In this document: positions 13,201 to 27,700 of the stretch, one piece after another
Layout: each line of letters begins with the position of its first letter
How positions within the stretch are numbered: the first letter of the stretch is position 1
Assembly: GCA_949130485.1 (NCBI GenBank)
Contig: OX422184.1
Location: 1,838,117-1,902,116, forward strand
Origin: Agelas oroides
Lineage: Eukaryota; Porifera; Demospongiae; Agelasida; Agelasidae
DNA: 64,000 nt
Direction: 5' to 3'
The notes under the pieces: generated by a model
Told to the model about the DNA's origin: nothing
Seen by the model: the letters and a program-made list of their open reading frames with translations, nothing else
The model's database searches: none
Position numbers and translations under genes: made by a program

Positions 13201-16200
13201 ATTTACTACTATTAGGTCAGACACACTTGTTTCCAATCTTACAAGACAGCCATGTTCAATCAGGTTTCTGCACAAATCTCCTTCGAGAGATTGTATCACG
13301 TCAAGACTCACAGCAAAGCCACTTACAATTTGTGGTCCAAGAAATGCGTGTAATGTCTAGCAACCAGCCATTTGATGCATCAGGCATTCACCTCTCAATA
13401 CTGCTGAAGAAACCAATCAGATATTTGCCACTTCTAAAGAAGATGTTTGAACTGGGCATGACAGTGAGGGAAGAAGACATTAAAGTAGCATTAGAGGTCC
13501 TCCCTGATGACAGAGTTGACATCCTGGAGCTAATTCTGTCCAAGTTCAAATTTGAAAGCACATCATTTGAGGCTGTACGAAAAGCAGCTGTTGAGAGCAA
13601 CAAGAACCAATTATTGGCCTGCCTCAACAAACATATGCCTAAAGATCCCAAGGTAATGCTGTAAAGATCTTGTAATCATTATTGCAGCTGTATGACCAAG
13701 AGTGCATAAGAACAGGTGGCTAGAGTAAGAGCGTGTAACTACGTAAAATTTGAAACTGGGCGGAATTTAGCGCCAGTACTAATAATAGTAACACGCCCTG
13801 CGCATGCTGCGTTGACATAACCCGTTAAGCATTGTTGCTAAGCCTGCACGTGATCGGGTGTTCTATTTTTAGTACAGTTCAATAATTTTGAATAGTAACA
13901 CGCCCTGCGCATGCTGCGTTGACATAACCCGTTAAGCATTGTTGCTAAGCATGCACGTAATCGGGTGTTCTATTTTTAGTACAGTTCAATAATTTGCCCG
14001 GACTACGGGCTTCTATTGAAGTTACACGCTCTTACTCTAGCCGCCCGTTCTTATGCGCTCTTGCCACGACCTTTGAGAGATCATAAGCTGTCTGCCTGGT
14101 ACATGTTACTATGGCAATCTACTACCCATGAATATAATCTACATTGGAGAAGACGGCCTTGCTCAGCCTAGTTAGACTACGGCAACATGACATAGTAGGG
14201 AGTTGTAATCTGAGCTACCAATAATTTCTCATGGGGGAAATTTGTAACGTGTATCATGTACTTATGCCTATGTGATCCTCAGGTATCGTTATTTCGCTAT
14301 ATTTGAATGTTTTGCAGGTGTTGGTTGCCCAGATTAAAGAGGAGGGGAACCAGTGCTTCAAGAGTGGGAGCTATGGTGACGCTTTGGGGAAATACTTCCA
14401 TGCTCTTAAGCTTTGTCGTGAACATAGTCTGAAAACAGAGGGTGCCCGCATTCGTTCCAACTGTGCCCAGGCATGTATGAAGATGGAAATGTATGATGAT
14501 GCTTATACTCACTGCACTGAGTGCATTCAACTTGACCCTACATTTGACAAGGTAATATGTGTTTGCTATCATGTCCTATCTGAATACCAATGTATAGGAA
14601 AGTTATATATGAATTATCTTAGTATACATATGTGTTTGGTAGTATTTAGTATTATGTTACAGGGTCTTATACATGTGTGTTTGGTAGTATTATGTTACAG
14701 GGTCTTATACATGTGTGTTTGGTAGTATTTAGTATTATGTTACAGGGTCTTCCTCATCCTGTCAGCATGACTCCACCATTGCAATACCATGTTTGCTCTA
14801 TACCATTCCCTGCCATTCCTCACATGTTTTGTTGCTTTTTAGTAAACCACATCTCAAATATTGTCTATAGGTGGCTACCCATGTATATGAGGTCTACGAT
14901 AAAAAAATTATCTCCAAGTTTGTCAGTGCAGCCAATGTGATAGACTAAGTGTATATTATGTGCGGGTAGCCTACAGCATATAATTTTGTAGCACATAATT
15001 TTGTTATATACCATAGTCTCGCGAAAGAGTGCCCATGGGCGGAGCACCTTACAAGTTCGCCAAAGAGGGGGGTGGGCACTCTTTCAAGTGTTTCCGCATT
15101 TAACCACGAAAGAGCACCCATGTCATGTTTACAGCGTCTCGAAGCAAATAATTGGACAAACAATAATGTGCAATGAAACCACTAGCGACTTTGAAGTCGA
15201 GTCCTGATGGCACACAACACTCTGAACAGCACCATGTCACCGTAAGCATGGTGTAGCTCGTGGTGTGCACCACTTTAGCTACATCCGTCTACCTTGTAGT
15301 AACCTTCGGTGAAGTATTACATGAAGTTTCTTACCTCAGATACGCATAGTGCTTGAGGCTGTGCTTGCTCCAGGGTGGGCGTTCATTCGAGTAAACTTTG
15401 ACCCTATACAGGAAATTGGGCCAAAAGTAGGGGGTGGGCGCTCTTTCCGAGACTACGGTATAAGCCCATTTACACTAGCACTTAAACTGGTTTAACTGGT
15501 TTCAAATCAGTTTACGTAAATTGGTTTGGCCAAACCACATCATTATGTGGTTTACAGAAAGCGGTTTCCAAAGTGCATTAGGGGCATTTACACAGCTGGC
15601 CTAAACTGATTTGGAATAGCTTTGGAACTGGTTTAATAGTGGTAGTGTAAACGAGCTATATATAGTTTGTTTTGCAATAATATAAGTGTATAATTAATGC
15701 CATTTATAGGGCTACTTCAGGAGAGCAGAGGCCCTGAGAAAAAGCCTGATCTCACGTGGAAAAATGCCATCCGGAAGCTTCAGGTGTGTCGTCTCAGACT
15801 ACTGCCAGTGCCACAAGCTAAAGCAGAACTTGGATGCTTTGTGTGAAGCCATCATCTTGGGTGTTGATCATCGTAAGGAAGTTTTCTTACCGTAAATGGG
15901 GAAATTTTCAAGCTCTAAAATTTCATAAGATAAATTTTCGTGTTAAAACATTTTCGTAGGCCACATTGTTTCTGAAAAAATTTGATGCTTGAAGCCATCA
16001 TTTTGGGTGTTGATCATCGTAAGGTATTTACCATGATGTGTACATATTGTCTAGTCAGCTCCTCTTATGTTATAGGACAGTATTTATGAAGACAGACTGA
16101 CTGGCTGGGCCATTCATTATCCAGTCTACATGAACACATCGAAATTATTTCACTACTTCCGGTGAAGGGCAATGCGTGAACAATGAATAATTCCGGGGAT

Positions 16201-18278
16201 GGAGTTCAGTTATAATACTGTATTTTCTAAACTGTGCTGGTGTTCGTCCTCAAACTTTTATATGCTTTAGAGGGATGTCTCCACTCCACGATAATACCAA
16301 AGCATGGGTGTACCGTGCTCCAGCACAGAGCTACAAGCGAGTACGTGAGACATAGCGCGTGGTTACTTTGATTTACTGGACAAAGTGGAGCAAAGGATAT
16401 TTAAATCTCCATACTTTGTACACTGGTACATTAGCTTCCAAACTAAACAAAACTGAAGGCTGCAGGCATAGTAGCAAGTTACAACCAAGTTGTAGGTAAA
16501 GCAAATCAGGAAAAAATGCCACAATTCCAACAAACACAGCGACAGATCTGTCCACGTTACAAACTTCAGACAAGCTCCAGGTATAGGCCCTGGCATAGTA
16601 CTATAGCTTGCAAAAAACTGCATATCCATACCTACCTTAGGAGCTGAGATACTGGTACTTTTGCTCATGATATCCGCTATCTCAACAAATTTGTGCCATC
16701 TTTGATTTACTGGACAAAGTGGAGCGAAAGCACATACAGCCGCCATACTTGCCTAGCTGGTACGTGACACTCAGCCGTATAACATAGGGTTACAACGAAG
16801 CATAACTCCGTTCCACTCTCGGGATACTCTACTTGTAAATTCAGAAACTACTCATTCCCCGGAACGGCTTCCAAGATAATTGCATTCCAAACATTATTTC
16901 TTGCGTAACCGGACCATATCCACACATTGAGCGCGCGCCCTGCAAGCATGCACAAGCATTTTATTCAGACAATTTGGCAAACAAATAAGCAGTCTTCAAT
17001 GCTCGTGGCTTCTCAATTTCACAGGCCTCTCTGACGCTGAATGGTGATCCTGTAGTGAGGGGAAAAGACATAGCAGTAACAATACTGCTTGCTGTTTCTT
17101 TGTATACCTAGCACACTAGTGCATCAACTGTTCTTAGCTTGGCGTCATTGATCAGTTCACTGACATACTGGAGATCCATAGCATTGCTAAATCACTCACC
17201 AGACTCTTCCCTCCCTCCTCCTTTCTGTCGGCACTAGGGTTATACCAATTTCTTGATTTTGTGACCAGTTTTAAGCCCACCACCGACCCTCTGACCATCT
17301 GGCCTGAGTAATATAGAAACAAATTAGTGACTGCCTCACTGCAAAATGCACTAACAACTTTCCAAAAGAGTCATCTCATCTATGGTACATTGACAATCTT
17401 GGACTTTGCATGATCTTCAGGCCATATTTCGACAATACATTTCTGTTCTCGAAGATTGATGCTGTAATTTATCTCATGCCACACACAGCAATGAACTATA
17501 GAGGTCAGCAGTAGTTTATGCTGAACTTGAGGGCAACATAAATTCTAGCCTACGTGTCATCTTGCAGCAAAGCTGCTTCTTCCATGGAAAAGTGTGTTGA
17601 AATGGCTGGTTGTGTATCAATATCAGATTCCAATTCAAGAGCACCATCACACTGCTACAGCTGCCAAGTGTCTCTTAACGAGTAAAGAAGCTTGATAGGG
17701 CATTCGTGACCCACTATACTTCCAAAACGGGATTACAAACACTTAGGCCTATCAACTAGTTAAACAAATATATACCGTACAGCGTAGGACGTAGGCTAAT
17801 ATCTGGCTACAAATTGTAGTTAAACAGTACACAGTAGGCCAGGTAGGCTTACTAAATTTTACAACTTACCAAACCAGAGATGGTAGTAGAAAACACGCTC
17901 ACTCCGAGGTCTGCCGTGAAACAGCCTTCTCTACACTCTTGTTTGTCCTTGAGCGCTACTACCAAATGCAAATTACATTCCAACGTGTGTAATTAACATT
18001 CCTCTGACGTACACGCGGGCCACGTGCATTACTTCCGGCAAATTCCTTTTTGACATAACACACCCACATTTCTGGCGCGTTCGTGTAGACTGATCAGCAT
18101 GTCTTATACATGGTCATTTTGGCACTTCAGCCATGATGACATGATGAAATTATGATCACTCATAGTAACGATTTTTGTCAACAAGAAGACAGGTGTACAA
18201 GACACTACTTTGCAAGATGCTGTAACCACTTATGTGTATATTAATGAGGCCAACCACACCTGTGTATGTGTGTGTGCA

Positions 18279-18323
<45 letters not shown>

Positions 18324-21300
18324 CTTTTGTGTATGTGTGTGCATGTGCAGTGTGTGTGTGTGTGTATGTGTGTGCATGTGCAATGTGTGTGTGTGTGTTG
18401 TGCGTGTGTGTGTGTGTGTGCGTGCGTGCGTGTGTGTGTGTGTATGTGTGTGTGTATGTGTGTGTGTGTTGTATGTGTGCAGCATTCTCATCTCCCAGTC
18501 GTCCTAACATAGTTGATGAGGCCTGATATTGGACAAATTCACATACTACTATCTTTTTAACATGGTGATGTGGTTCGTTGATTACTCTTTCATATCTGTA
18601 TTCATAGCAGTGTAGTAATATATAACAACATATGGCGTTAATGTCATCTGACTATAGTTCGTATTACACCATGTGGGTGGATGAACTCTACTTACAAGCA
18701 CCGATAAGTAACAGTTATATCCTGTTACCTAGGCAACATCACTGTAGAAGAGAGATATGGGCAACATTCTTATATGTTGCCTAGGTAACAGGTACGTTAT
18801 ATTGGTTACACAGATGGTGATGCTTTCTTTAACCTCCAGATATAACCCGTTACCTAGGCAACATATAAGAATGTTGCTCATATCTCTTTTCTACAGTGAT
18901 GTTGCCTAGGTAACAGGTTATATAATAGTTAAATCCCTCCCTGGGGTGTGGTCTTGCATATTGGTGTCGGGCTACGCCCGACACCAATGTGTAAAACGAC
19001 CACCCCCCAGGGAGGGATATAACTATTACTTAGAGATCAAATGACACAGTATATACCCATTAGGAACATGTTAATCACAGACTAACAGCTAGCACTTAAA
19101 TGATAACACTTTTCTATTACAGAGTTTTTCATGTTGCTTTCTTAGATGTGTTGTGGACGTGTAAAGCAGCACACATGTGTGCCATTTATATTGTGGTTGA
19201 CACTCTTGCAATTGAATGCTGCAACAAGTTCCCAGAATTTCACTCAGCTTTTCATCACATGTTCACACCTTGGAATTCTCAGAACAAGGCTTCATGAAGT
19301 TGAATCTGTAAACCTTTGTTGTAGCTTCAGCTTCACTATAGCCTCTAATAGCTTAGTGTAATATGCCATAACCATACTGTAGTTACAAGTGGTGGTATAT
19401 TTACATACATGCACTGCACGTGATACAACGAAACGAAAAATCTTTAGTAAGTGATGTTGTATATACAAAACAAAAAAGAAAATTGGAAAACAAGTACCAG
19501 TGTGATAATTATATGGCTTGTATTCTTTCTATGTACAGAATGTGCTGACCTGATTCCAAAGTTTAAAGCTGAACAGATTGGTGATTTTAGCACTGAACTG
19601 CTACAGAAGCTGGTGTCCAAATCAGAAATCAAACAAGATCATCTGAAATTTTTGATTTTCGAAATGCCTCCAGTTTTCTCAAAGCAACCTTTTAATGCTA
19701 GCACAATTGAGCTTGTGAAGATCTTGAAATTGCCTGTTACTGATGCAGGACTTTTGAGTTGTTTATTTGAACTTGGCATGAGCATCAAACCAAAAGATAT
19801 CCTGGTTGCTGTTCAAACACTGTCTGAATCTCATTCAAACCTACTACATCTCATTCTTTCCAGTTGTAAGTGCAGTAAGGCGGAGATGAACGTGAATGCA
19901 CTGTGCAAAGTTGCTATGGAAGCTGGGAAGATGGAGTTTGTTGCCTTATTTATTAAATACTGGGGAGTCACCCCACCACCTGAAGAATTGAAACAGCGTA
20001 GTGGTTGGCCCCAGAAGGAAGTAAACCCTATCATTAAACGGTACCTTACTTTTTCCAACAATCCTGCAAGTAGAGTTGCTGGTGTGCCTCATCCTGTAGT
20101 GAAAGGCACAGCTCTTGACCCGTCAGTGACTGAATATGACGAGGTAACCATTACCACAGATATTATATTACATTACATCTTCTTGAAGCAAAGTGTACAT
20201 GGAAGAAAACATGTGTATACAATACATTTCTGAAAGCCTCATTCCCAGGCTCTTTAATTGGGGAAACCTGGGAATGAGCATAATTTTCATACCTGATCTT
20301 TTTCATGAGATTGTTTTCCTCATTTCGGAGTCAGCCCAGCTAATAAATAAAGCCTGGTATTGGTCTTCCTGTGTAGTAAGTGACTCTGCATACTATCTAG
20401 GCCAGGACATTTCTGAAGATAGGACACCTTAATTCTATCATACGTAGGTAGTACTGATAGGATTGCATGCTTTACCGTAACGAGGAAATCCCATTAGCAC
20501 TCAGGCTAATTTTATGGGGTTCTCTGGGACCAATGGTTTAATGTCCCTCTGTAGGACATGAAAGAAACCTTCTACTCAATTTTTTGAGGCTAGGCTGAGT
20601 GCACCAAGAAGAATAAATCTATGTTGCAAGTGGGACTGGAACCTTGGACCTTTTGATCTGCAGTCCAGTGCTTTAACCACTAGGCCATAGGCAACCCCTA
20701 TGGTTTGGTCCATTTTGTCACAGTCTAATATCCAGATGTTAAATTACTGCATGTTTGTGTTTCCTTCTGTAGAATGTGTTGGCCCAGCTGAATGCAGAAG
20801 CCAAGAAGTGTTTTGAGGACAAGGACTACGATGGTGCTTTGCACTATTATGGTATTGCATTGTACTCCTGCGATCGTATGGAAGGTGCAGTGATTCGTGG
20901 CAACATTGCTCACGTTTTCTTGGCAATGCAATCATACCAATATGCTTACATCAATGCAAACATATGTGTTCAACTCAATCCATTTTCTACAAAGGTAATG
21001 TTGACACAGTGACCAGTTTAGTATAAGTAGCATTGTGCAATGTACCAGTTGGCACAAGGAGGCACATGTAGATGTAATGCGCCTTGTCAATGGTATGCCC
21101 CACCTTGCATACCTGGGGCGGATGTTGGAGAAAGGAGGGGGAATTGCTGTCAGAATCTTTCCCGAGGGGTTGGTACTTAGTCGGGATTGTCCCAATCCTC
21201 ACAAATGACATACACATCTTTTGTAATGTCTTTGGAAAATTCTTTTTGAATTTCACAAATATACCCATATCTCCCTGTCACACACTGTGCATGACGGGGA

Positions 21301-21756
21301 GATATGGAGTATTTTTAAGGGATATGTAGGGGGATGGTACGCAGGTTTGTGCCCCAGGTATGGGGGCTTGTTCCCATTAGGATATGTCAATTCCCCTCCT
21401 GCCCCTCCATCAAGCCCCAAGTGTTGTAGGTAGGGCATACCGCTGATAGGCCCATAAATGGGACAAAAGTAGAGCAAGATTTTGCATTCTTCATTCCGTA
21501 GGGGTTGTTCAGGAGAGCTGAAGCATTGAGGAAAGCTCTTCAATCACCCCAGTGGAGACCAGGAGTGCCTCCTAATCTTGGATTTGGTGATGTGGTGAAT
21601 GACTACCGTGCATGTCATGCCCTAAAACCTGATGTAAAATCACTCTGTGAGGCTATCATTGTGGCTGTTGATCATGGTAATAATGTGTTTTACATCAATA
21701 TCTCACTGTTACAGTATATGATGATGCTTTCATGTGTGTGACTGTGTGTGACTGTG

Positions 21757-21794
<38 letters not shown>

Positions 21795-24700
21795 GGGAGG
21801 GGGCAGCTAGGACAGAAGAAGTCAGTAACGCCATTGTAAAATGGTGTAGAGTAAGGTAGAATCCAGTAAAATCAGGTAGAGCCATTGTAGAGTGGGATAG
21901 AGTCAAGTAGACTTATTTCTGTTATAGTGAGGTTGTATTATTTTCTGATGTACAGAGTGTTATGTCTGTTGCTTGCAGATTGTTGTCAATTACTGCCTCT
22001 GTTCACTGACAATGAACTCAAGTCAGGTTTCTGTGTCAAGCTACTTCAAAAGCTCCTGTTGAAGCAAAAAACCAAAGAGCGCCACATCTCATTTGTTATT
22101 TTTCATATGTGTCCAAAGAAGCAAGCCTTTGATGCCTCAGAGATAGAACTTGCTGCTCTCCTGAGGGTACCTGTTACTGACAAAAAACTGCTTGAGAAAC
22201 TGTTTGAGTTTAGGATAAAAGTTACAAGCGACAATATCCAGGCAGCTGTTTCACTCTTACCAGTTTCCAGTGTTGATATTCTAATGCTAATCATTACAAA
22301 GTGCATGACTGGTGTTACTCCTGACATTCTCAATCAGTCTTGTCAAAAAGCATATAGTGCAAGAAAGCTGCCATTTGTTTTGTGTCTAATTGAACATGGA
22401 GCTGAATCCCCAGCTGAACCCACAGACCTTATTCTACTCGCCTTAAAGCTTAATAATTTTGACATGGTGTTGAATCTCCTGTTAAATCATAAGATTGATC
22501 CAGAGAAAGTTGATCTTGGAGATTTAATTACAAAAAGTGACCACATCGGAGATCCATCGATTATCGCAAAGTTACTGGAAGCTGGAGTGAGTCCAAATGG
22601 TTGTGACAAGAAGAAACCAATTGCAGAAATTCTCAAACTCCAACACATCTCATTGAAAAAGCAGATTGACCTACTTTGTTTACTGTTGGAAAAAGGAGAT
22701 TGCCGTCATCTTTGCCATGGCAGCAAGGAGAGAGCAACTCCTCTCCATATTGCCACTGAAGTAGCCCTCAAAGCAGGTATACTATACTTTACATATCTAC
22801 CCATGCACAATGACAGTGTATGCGTGTGGGAACTATTGTGCACAACTGACTGTGATGTTATAATTAAAAACCATACTGAGTGGCTGTCGTGAGACTAGCA
22901 TTCAATATCACTCGTGCATTACATATAGAGGATTGTAGAGACTGGTGGAGGCCTGGTGTTTTTAGCTCAGTGGTCAGAGCATTGGCAGCTCAAACCAGGG
23001 GGCTTGCATGCATGAGTTCGATTCACAGTGACTATCAGCTTTTTTTCCCTTTCTTCTTTGCCCTATAACATCATGCAAACATTTCTTTAACTTGTGATGT
23101 GCATGATTTGACCCTTGCTCTTTCTCTATTTCAGATGGAGATACAAGAATTATTGATGCTGTTGTGTCTGCAGAGACCTTTGATTCAGCTGGAAAAATTG
23201 TAGATGAGAAGAGCAAAACTCCATTTCACATTGCAGTGAAGTCACATTGGAAGAGAGAAGTCAGTGTGGTCGTACTGTCAGCACTAATTCAAACCAACAC
23301 TATTGACCCTTGGCAAAAAGACTGTAGTGGAAAACGAGCTATTGAATTTCTTAAGAAGAATGATAACAGATGGAGTCTTCTTGATCAAGCAATGCAGCAG
23401 ACAAGGACTGTACGTTTGGATTTAGAGAAGAAAGGCAAAAAGAAGAATAAGAAAGCACAAGCATCTAAACAACTGAGAAATAAGCCAAACAAAACACTTT
23501 TAGAAGATAGAGAAGTCCCATGTAGTGAAAGTATTGTGCAGCAGAAAGAAGTTGAGAAAACAGCCAAAGTAGTAGATCAACAGAAGGAAGTTAAGAAAAC
23601 ACCAAAAGTAGTTGATTATGGAAGGTTGACTTCAAATGAAAAGCTAGAGTGGCAGATGAAGAGGGTACTTTCAAAGGATGCAGAGTACTTTGCAAGATCA
23701 ACACCCCCAGATGATGATCAGGTTCAGGAAGCTTGTAACAAAGGACCAGACAAATCTAAACTAAAGCAGGAAGGTGATCCAGTCACACAAGGCCAGCAGT
23801 CACATGACTCTATGTCTGCAATCCAACCTGAGCAATCCCCACCCCTTACAGGTGATTTCACAGACCAGGATGAGTTACCCAAAGGTGAAGACATGACTAA
23901 TATACTTTCAAGTTATGGTTTATCATTTGATGAACTACCATGGGAGGTTGAAATCACAAACAAAGTGATAAAGTTTTTCAAGGACGCTAAAAATAATCCT
24001 CCACTTCTTCGTCTCAGAGCAGCTCACACAATTTTTCAGTTGGCTGAGGGTAGAAGAGGAAGTGCACTTTCCAAACAGGTGGGTTCAGAGCCTAGACTCC
24101 ATCTGTATGAAGCCAGGATGACCAGAGGCGGTCGCATTTTGTGGGAGAAAGCAGTACAGTTTTCCTCTCGACGAAGCGGACAAAGTGGGACACAGGTAGT
24201 GTATGCACAAGTCATTAGAGTGTGGGATATTGTTCGCGATCATGACAACTTGGATCGAAGTATCAGATGTTGTGTAGAGCAGATTGAATCTTCACACCGC
24301 CGTGGAAAGAATGCTTCCATCCGTCTCTCACTTCAGAAGCAACCACAGCCACTGAAAGCCATTGAACCAGTCAAAGGAAGAGAGGTTTTTGAGATACCAC
24401 TGACATTTCTAGGCTCAGATCCAGAATTTAAGCAAGCACAAATGTATGGTACTGAAACAGATATACCCCAGTTCACTCCAGCTGCTAGCATGAAAGAAGA
24501 TGAATACAATGTTACAATATTCTACTCCTTTGACACTGCAGTAGTGAAGAGCATGCTTACTGGCACAAATGTAAGACGTGATTTTCCCTTTAAAGAGTGG
24601 CCAAAGGAGCATGAAATCATCAACCTTAGCTCAAATGAAGCAATCTTGCTTTTGGGACGAAGTGGCACTGGCAAAACCACCTGCTGTTTATACCGGCTTT

Positions 24701-27700
24701 GGAATGAATTCAAGAATTACTGGGATCCTGCAAATGCTTTTGCAGAGACAAAGTTACCTAGGAAACATTTCATTCATCCAAGGATGTTACTGCCTCCAGT
24801 TGAAACTAACCCTGATGCAACAGAAACAGATGAGACTGTGACTAATACAAAAGAACAAGGAAGCTCTGATTCTGAGTCCTATGACACTGCTGAAGAAGAC
24901 CAAAGCATGGAAGAATGCAGTAAGTCTGCAGATTCAGAGGTAGTGCAGCCAAAGCAACAAGAGCTAGGCAAGGATGACCAGCAAACATGTGGGCCAATCA
25001 TTACAAGGAGTGCACATCCTGATTTGTCTGAAGAATGTTTCACAACAGAAGTTGAGGTTCTTGACCACCTTCACCAAGTGTTTATTACTAAGAACTATGT
25101 TCTCTGTGACCAGATGAAGAAGCGATTTTATGATATGGTAGCAGCACATGAGTTTCTTGTTGAACACATGGAATTTGAAAATGCTGAGTTACCAAATTCC
25201 CTTGATGCTATAAAAGATAATGCTTACCCACTCTTCATAACAGCTCGACAGTTTTACATTCTCCTGGACAACTCTCTTCACGATGGGAAGCCATACTTTG
25301 ATCGAGATGAGAACGGAAATCTTGCAGTAAAAATTTCCAGTTCAGATTATGACCATGAAGATTTTGACACCCTCTTGGATCTTGAAGAGAGTGACGATGA
25401 AGAGACCGATGAGTCCATAGCAGAACACATTATTCCCACCTTACAGCAGCCAGCTATAAAACAAAAGCGAACTGAAGTTACATCACTTTACTTCAAAGAG
25501 AAAATTTGGCCAGTTATCTCCCACAGGTGTGGTGGAAAAGGCTTTGATCCTCTATTAGTTTGGATGGAGATCCAATCGTTTATTAAAGGATCAGAGAAAG
25601 CACTCAGAAAAGGATCTCCCCTGCTACGAGAAGAATATAAGACATTTGGAAATAGATTTGCTCCAAATTTTGCCGACCATCGTGACAAAATGTACGACAT
25701 GTTTGAATGTTATGAACAATACTGTCAGAATCAGAGACACGGTCGCTGTGGTATTCTCTTTGATGAGTGTGATCTTATCCAGAACCTTCACAAACGTCTT
25801 TGTGGTGTCAGAGATGTTCCATGGACGATACATAGTCTGTACATCGATGAAGTTCAGGACTTTACTCAAGCTGAATTGGCTCTCTTAATTCACTGCTGTA
25901 GGGACCCAAACTCCATTTTCTTCACTGGTGATACTGCTCAAAGCATCATGCGAGGTATTTCCTTTCGCTTCCAAGATCTTCGTTCCTCGTTTTATCGCAT
26001 TAACAAAAGCGTAGCTGAAGTCAGGGTTCCTCAAAAACCTCACACACTCACTATTAACTTTAGATCTCATGTGGGAATTTTGCAACTTGCTAGGAGCATA
26101 ATTGACCTAATGGGTACATTTTTCAAAGGGTCAATTGATGATCACCTTCCTGAGGATACAGGCATGTTCCCTGGTCCAGTTCCTGTCCTCCTTGAATCTT
26201 GTGAAGACAGTGATCTTGCCCTTCTCCTGAGTACGAACAAGCGCGAGGCATCGGCAATTGAATTTGGGGCACATCAAGTAATCCTCGTGCAATCCAAGGA
26301 AGCCAAAGAAGAATTGCCAACTATGTTACGAGGTGCCATTGTTCTCACAATATTTGAAGCAAAGGGACTTGAGTTTGATGATGTTCTACTCTACAACTTC
26401 TTCAAGGACTCACTGGTGAGTAGCAAATTGAGAATAATGTATAATTTTCACAGTGCCTGACCACTTTTGTTGAATCGGTCATTGTTTCTACATGCACAGA
26501 AGTTACAAAGTGTAGTTAACTTAGTGACAGCTGCAGCTCTGTTTATGAACCCAACTATACATGTATAGGCTAAAGCAGCTATCTCTATAACAACCACCCA
26601 CCCTTACGGAGCTATATTATCTATGCTTTCGCTTAAATTGTTGGACATTAATAGATAATATGATGACAGCTGCAGCTCTGTTTATGCACCCAGATACATT
26701 TATAGGCTAAAGCAGCTGTGTCTCTAGCAACCACCCACCCTTTTGCTTAAATTGTTGGACATGGATATTACTAGATGGAGCTACATTAAGTTTGACTATA
26801 TGCCTCAATTCTGTTGCTAGAGATTCCATTGGGTATAGTAGGCTCAATATGTTACACTGCATCAGTTTCCATGACTATTGCCTAGCAACTTCAAATACAT
26901 TTGTGTGTGATTTTGGAAAATAACTTACTCAGATCTTCAATATGTTACATTGCATCAGTTTGCATGACTATTGCCTAGCAACTTCAGGATACATTTGTGT
27001 GTGATTTTGGGAAATAACTTACTCAGATCTTTGTGTTTCATTATCTGTTCTGTTACAGGTGAGTGAAAAAGTATGGAGAGTAGTTACCTCCTATTTGGAA
27101 ATGAAAGAGCATTCAACATGCATTGTAAACCAGTCAAAGTTACCTGGGTCCAAGATTGAACCTCGGAGTAAAGCTTTTGAAGAGAAAGAGCACAAATCTC
27201 TCTGTGCAGACCTCAAGTATTTGTACACTGCTGTTACACGTGCCAAGTGCAATCTATGGATCTATGACTCTGACAAAACAAAAAGGTTGCCTATGTTTGA
27301 CTACTGGCACAAGCGAGGTCTAGTTAAAGTTGTCAGCACTACCAAAGGTGGAGAAAGTAAACACGATGTGATTTTCGCTTCCATTTCAACTACTGAGCAA
27401 TGGAAAGTACAGGGTGACTATTTCAGGAGAAAACATCTCTGGGAGCAAGCTCAGCACTGTTATGAGAAATCTGGACAAGAAAATGCTCACCTAGCACGAC
27501 AGGCAAATGCCTACCTGTTGATACAAAGAGCCAGAGCTCAGCTTAATCCCACATTGTTTCGAGATGCTGCCATTTGTTTGCTTGAGTGTGATCAGGTTCG
27601 TCATGATGTCAAATGCCTTAGCAGTGCTGCTGTGTGCCTGAGAAAGACCAAACCTCCCAGATATGTTGATGCTGCAAAACTGTTGGAAAGACTTGGGGAT

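Larger units (their letters stand above)
11157..22776 (+). other. Three-exon protein module repeated three times in TRANK1-like B
   Basis: Unit A exons (11157, 14318, 20773) encode a TPR-like pair starting around AQIK/AQLN. Unit B exons (12164, 15710, 21502) begin with YFRRAEA or a variant and end in a conserved EAII.AVDHG-type motif. Unit C exons (13216, 19539, 21979) encode a helical segment with F.L.KLL.K, QPFDAS and LFELG-type motifs. A begins and ends in phase 0, B ends in phase 1, and the first two C exons end in phase 0. The A-B-C block is therefore a symmetric 0-0 cassette that can duplicate without shifting frame. The third C exon continues into ankyrin-like sequence and ends in phase 1. 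Confidence 0.8.

Noticed and set aside
18156..18526. Several overlapping Cys/Val or His/Thr open frames
   Set aside because: They are translations of a TG microsatellite.
20600..20706. Functional tRNA gene on the minus strand
   Set aside because: A and B boxes are present but arm pairing is poor and repeat-like flanks suggest a SINE.
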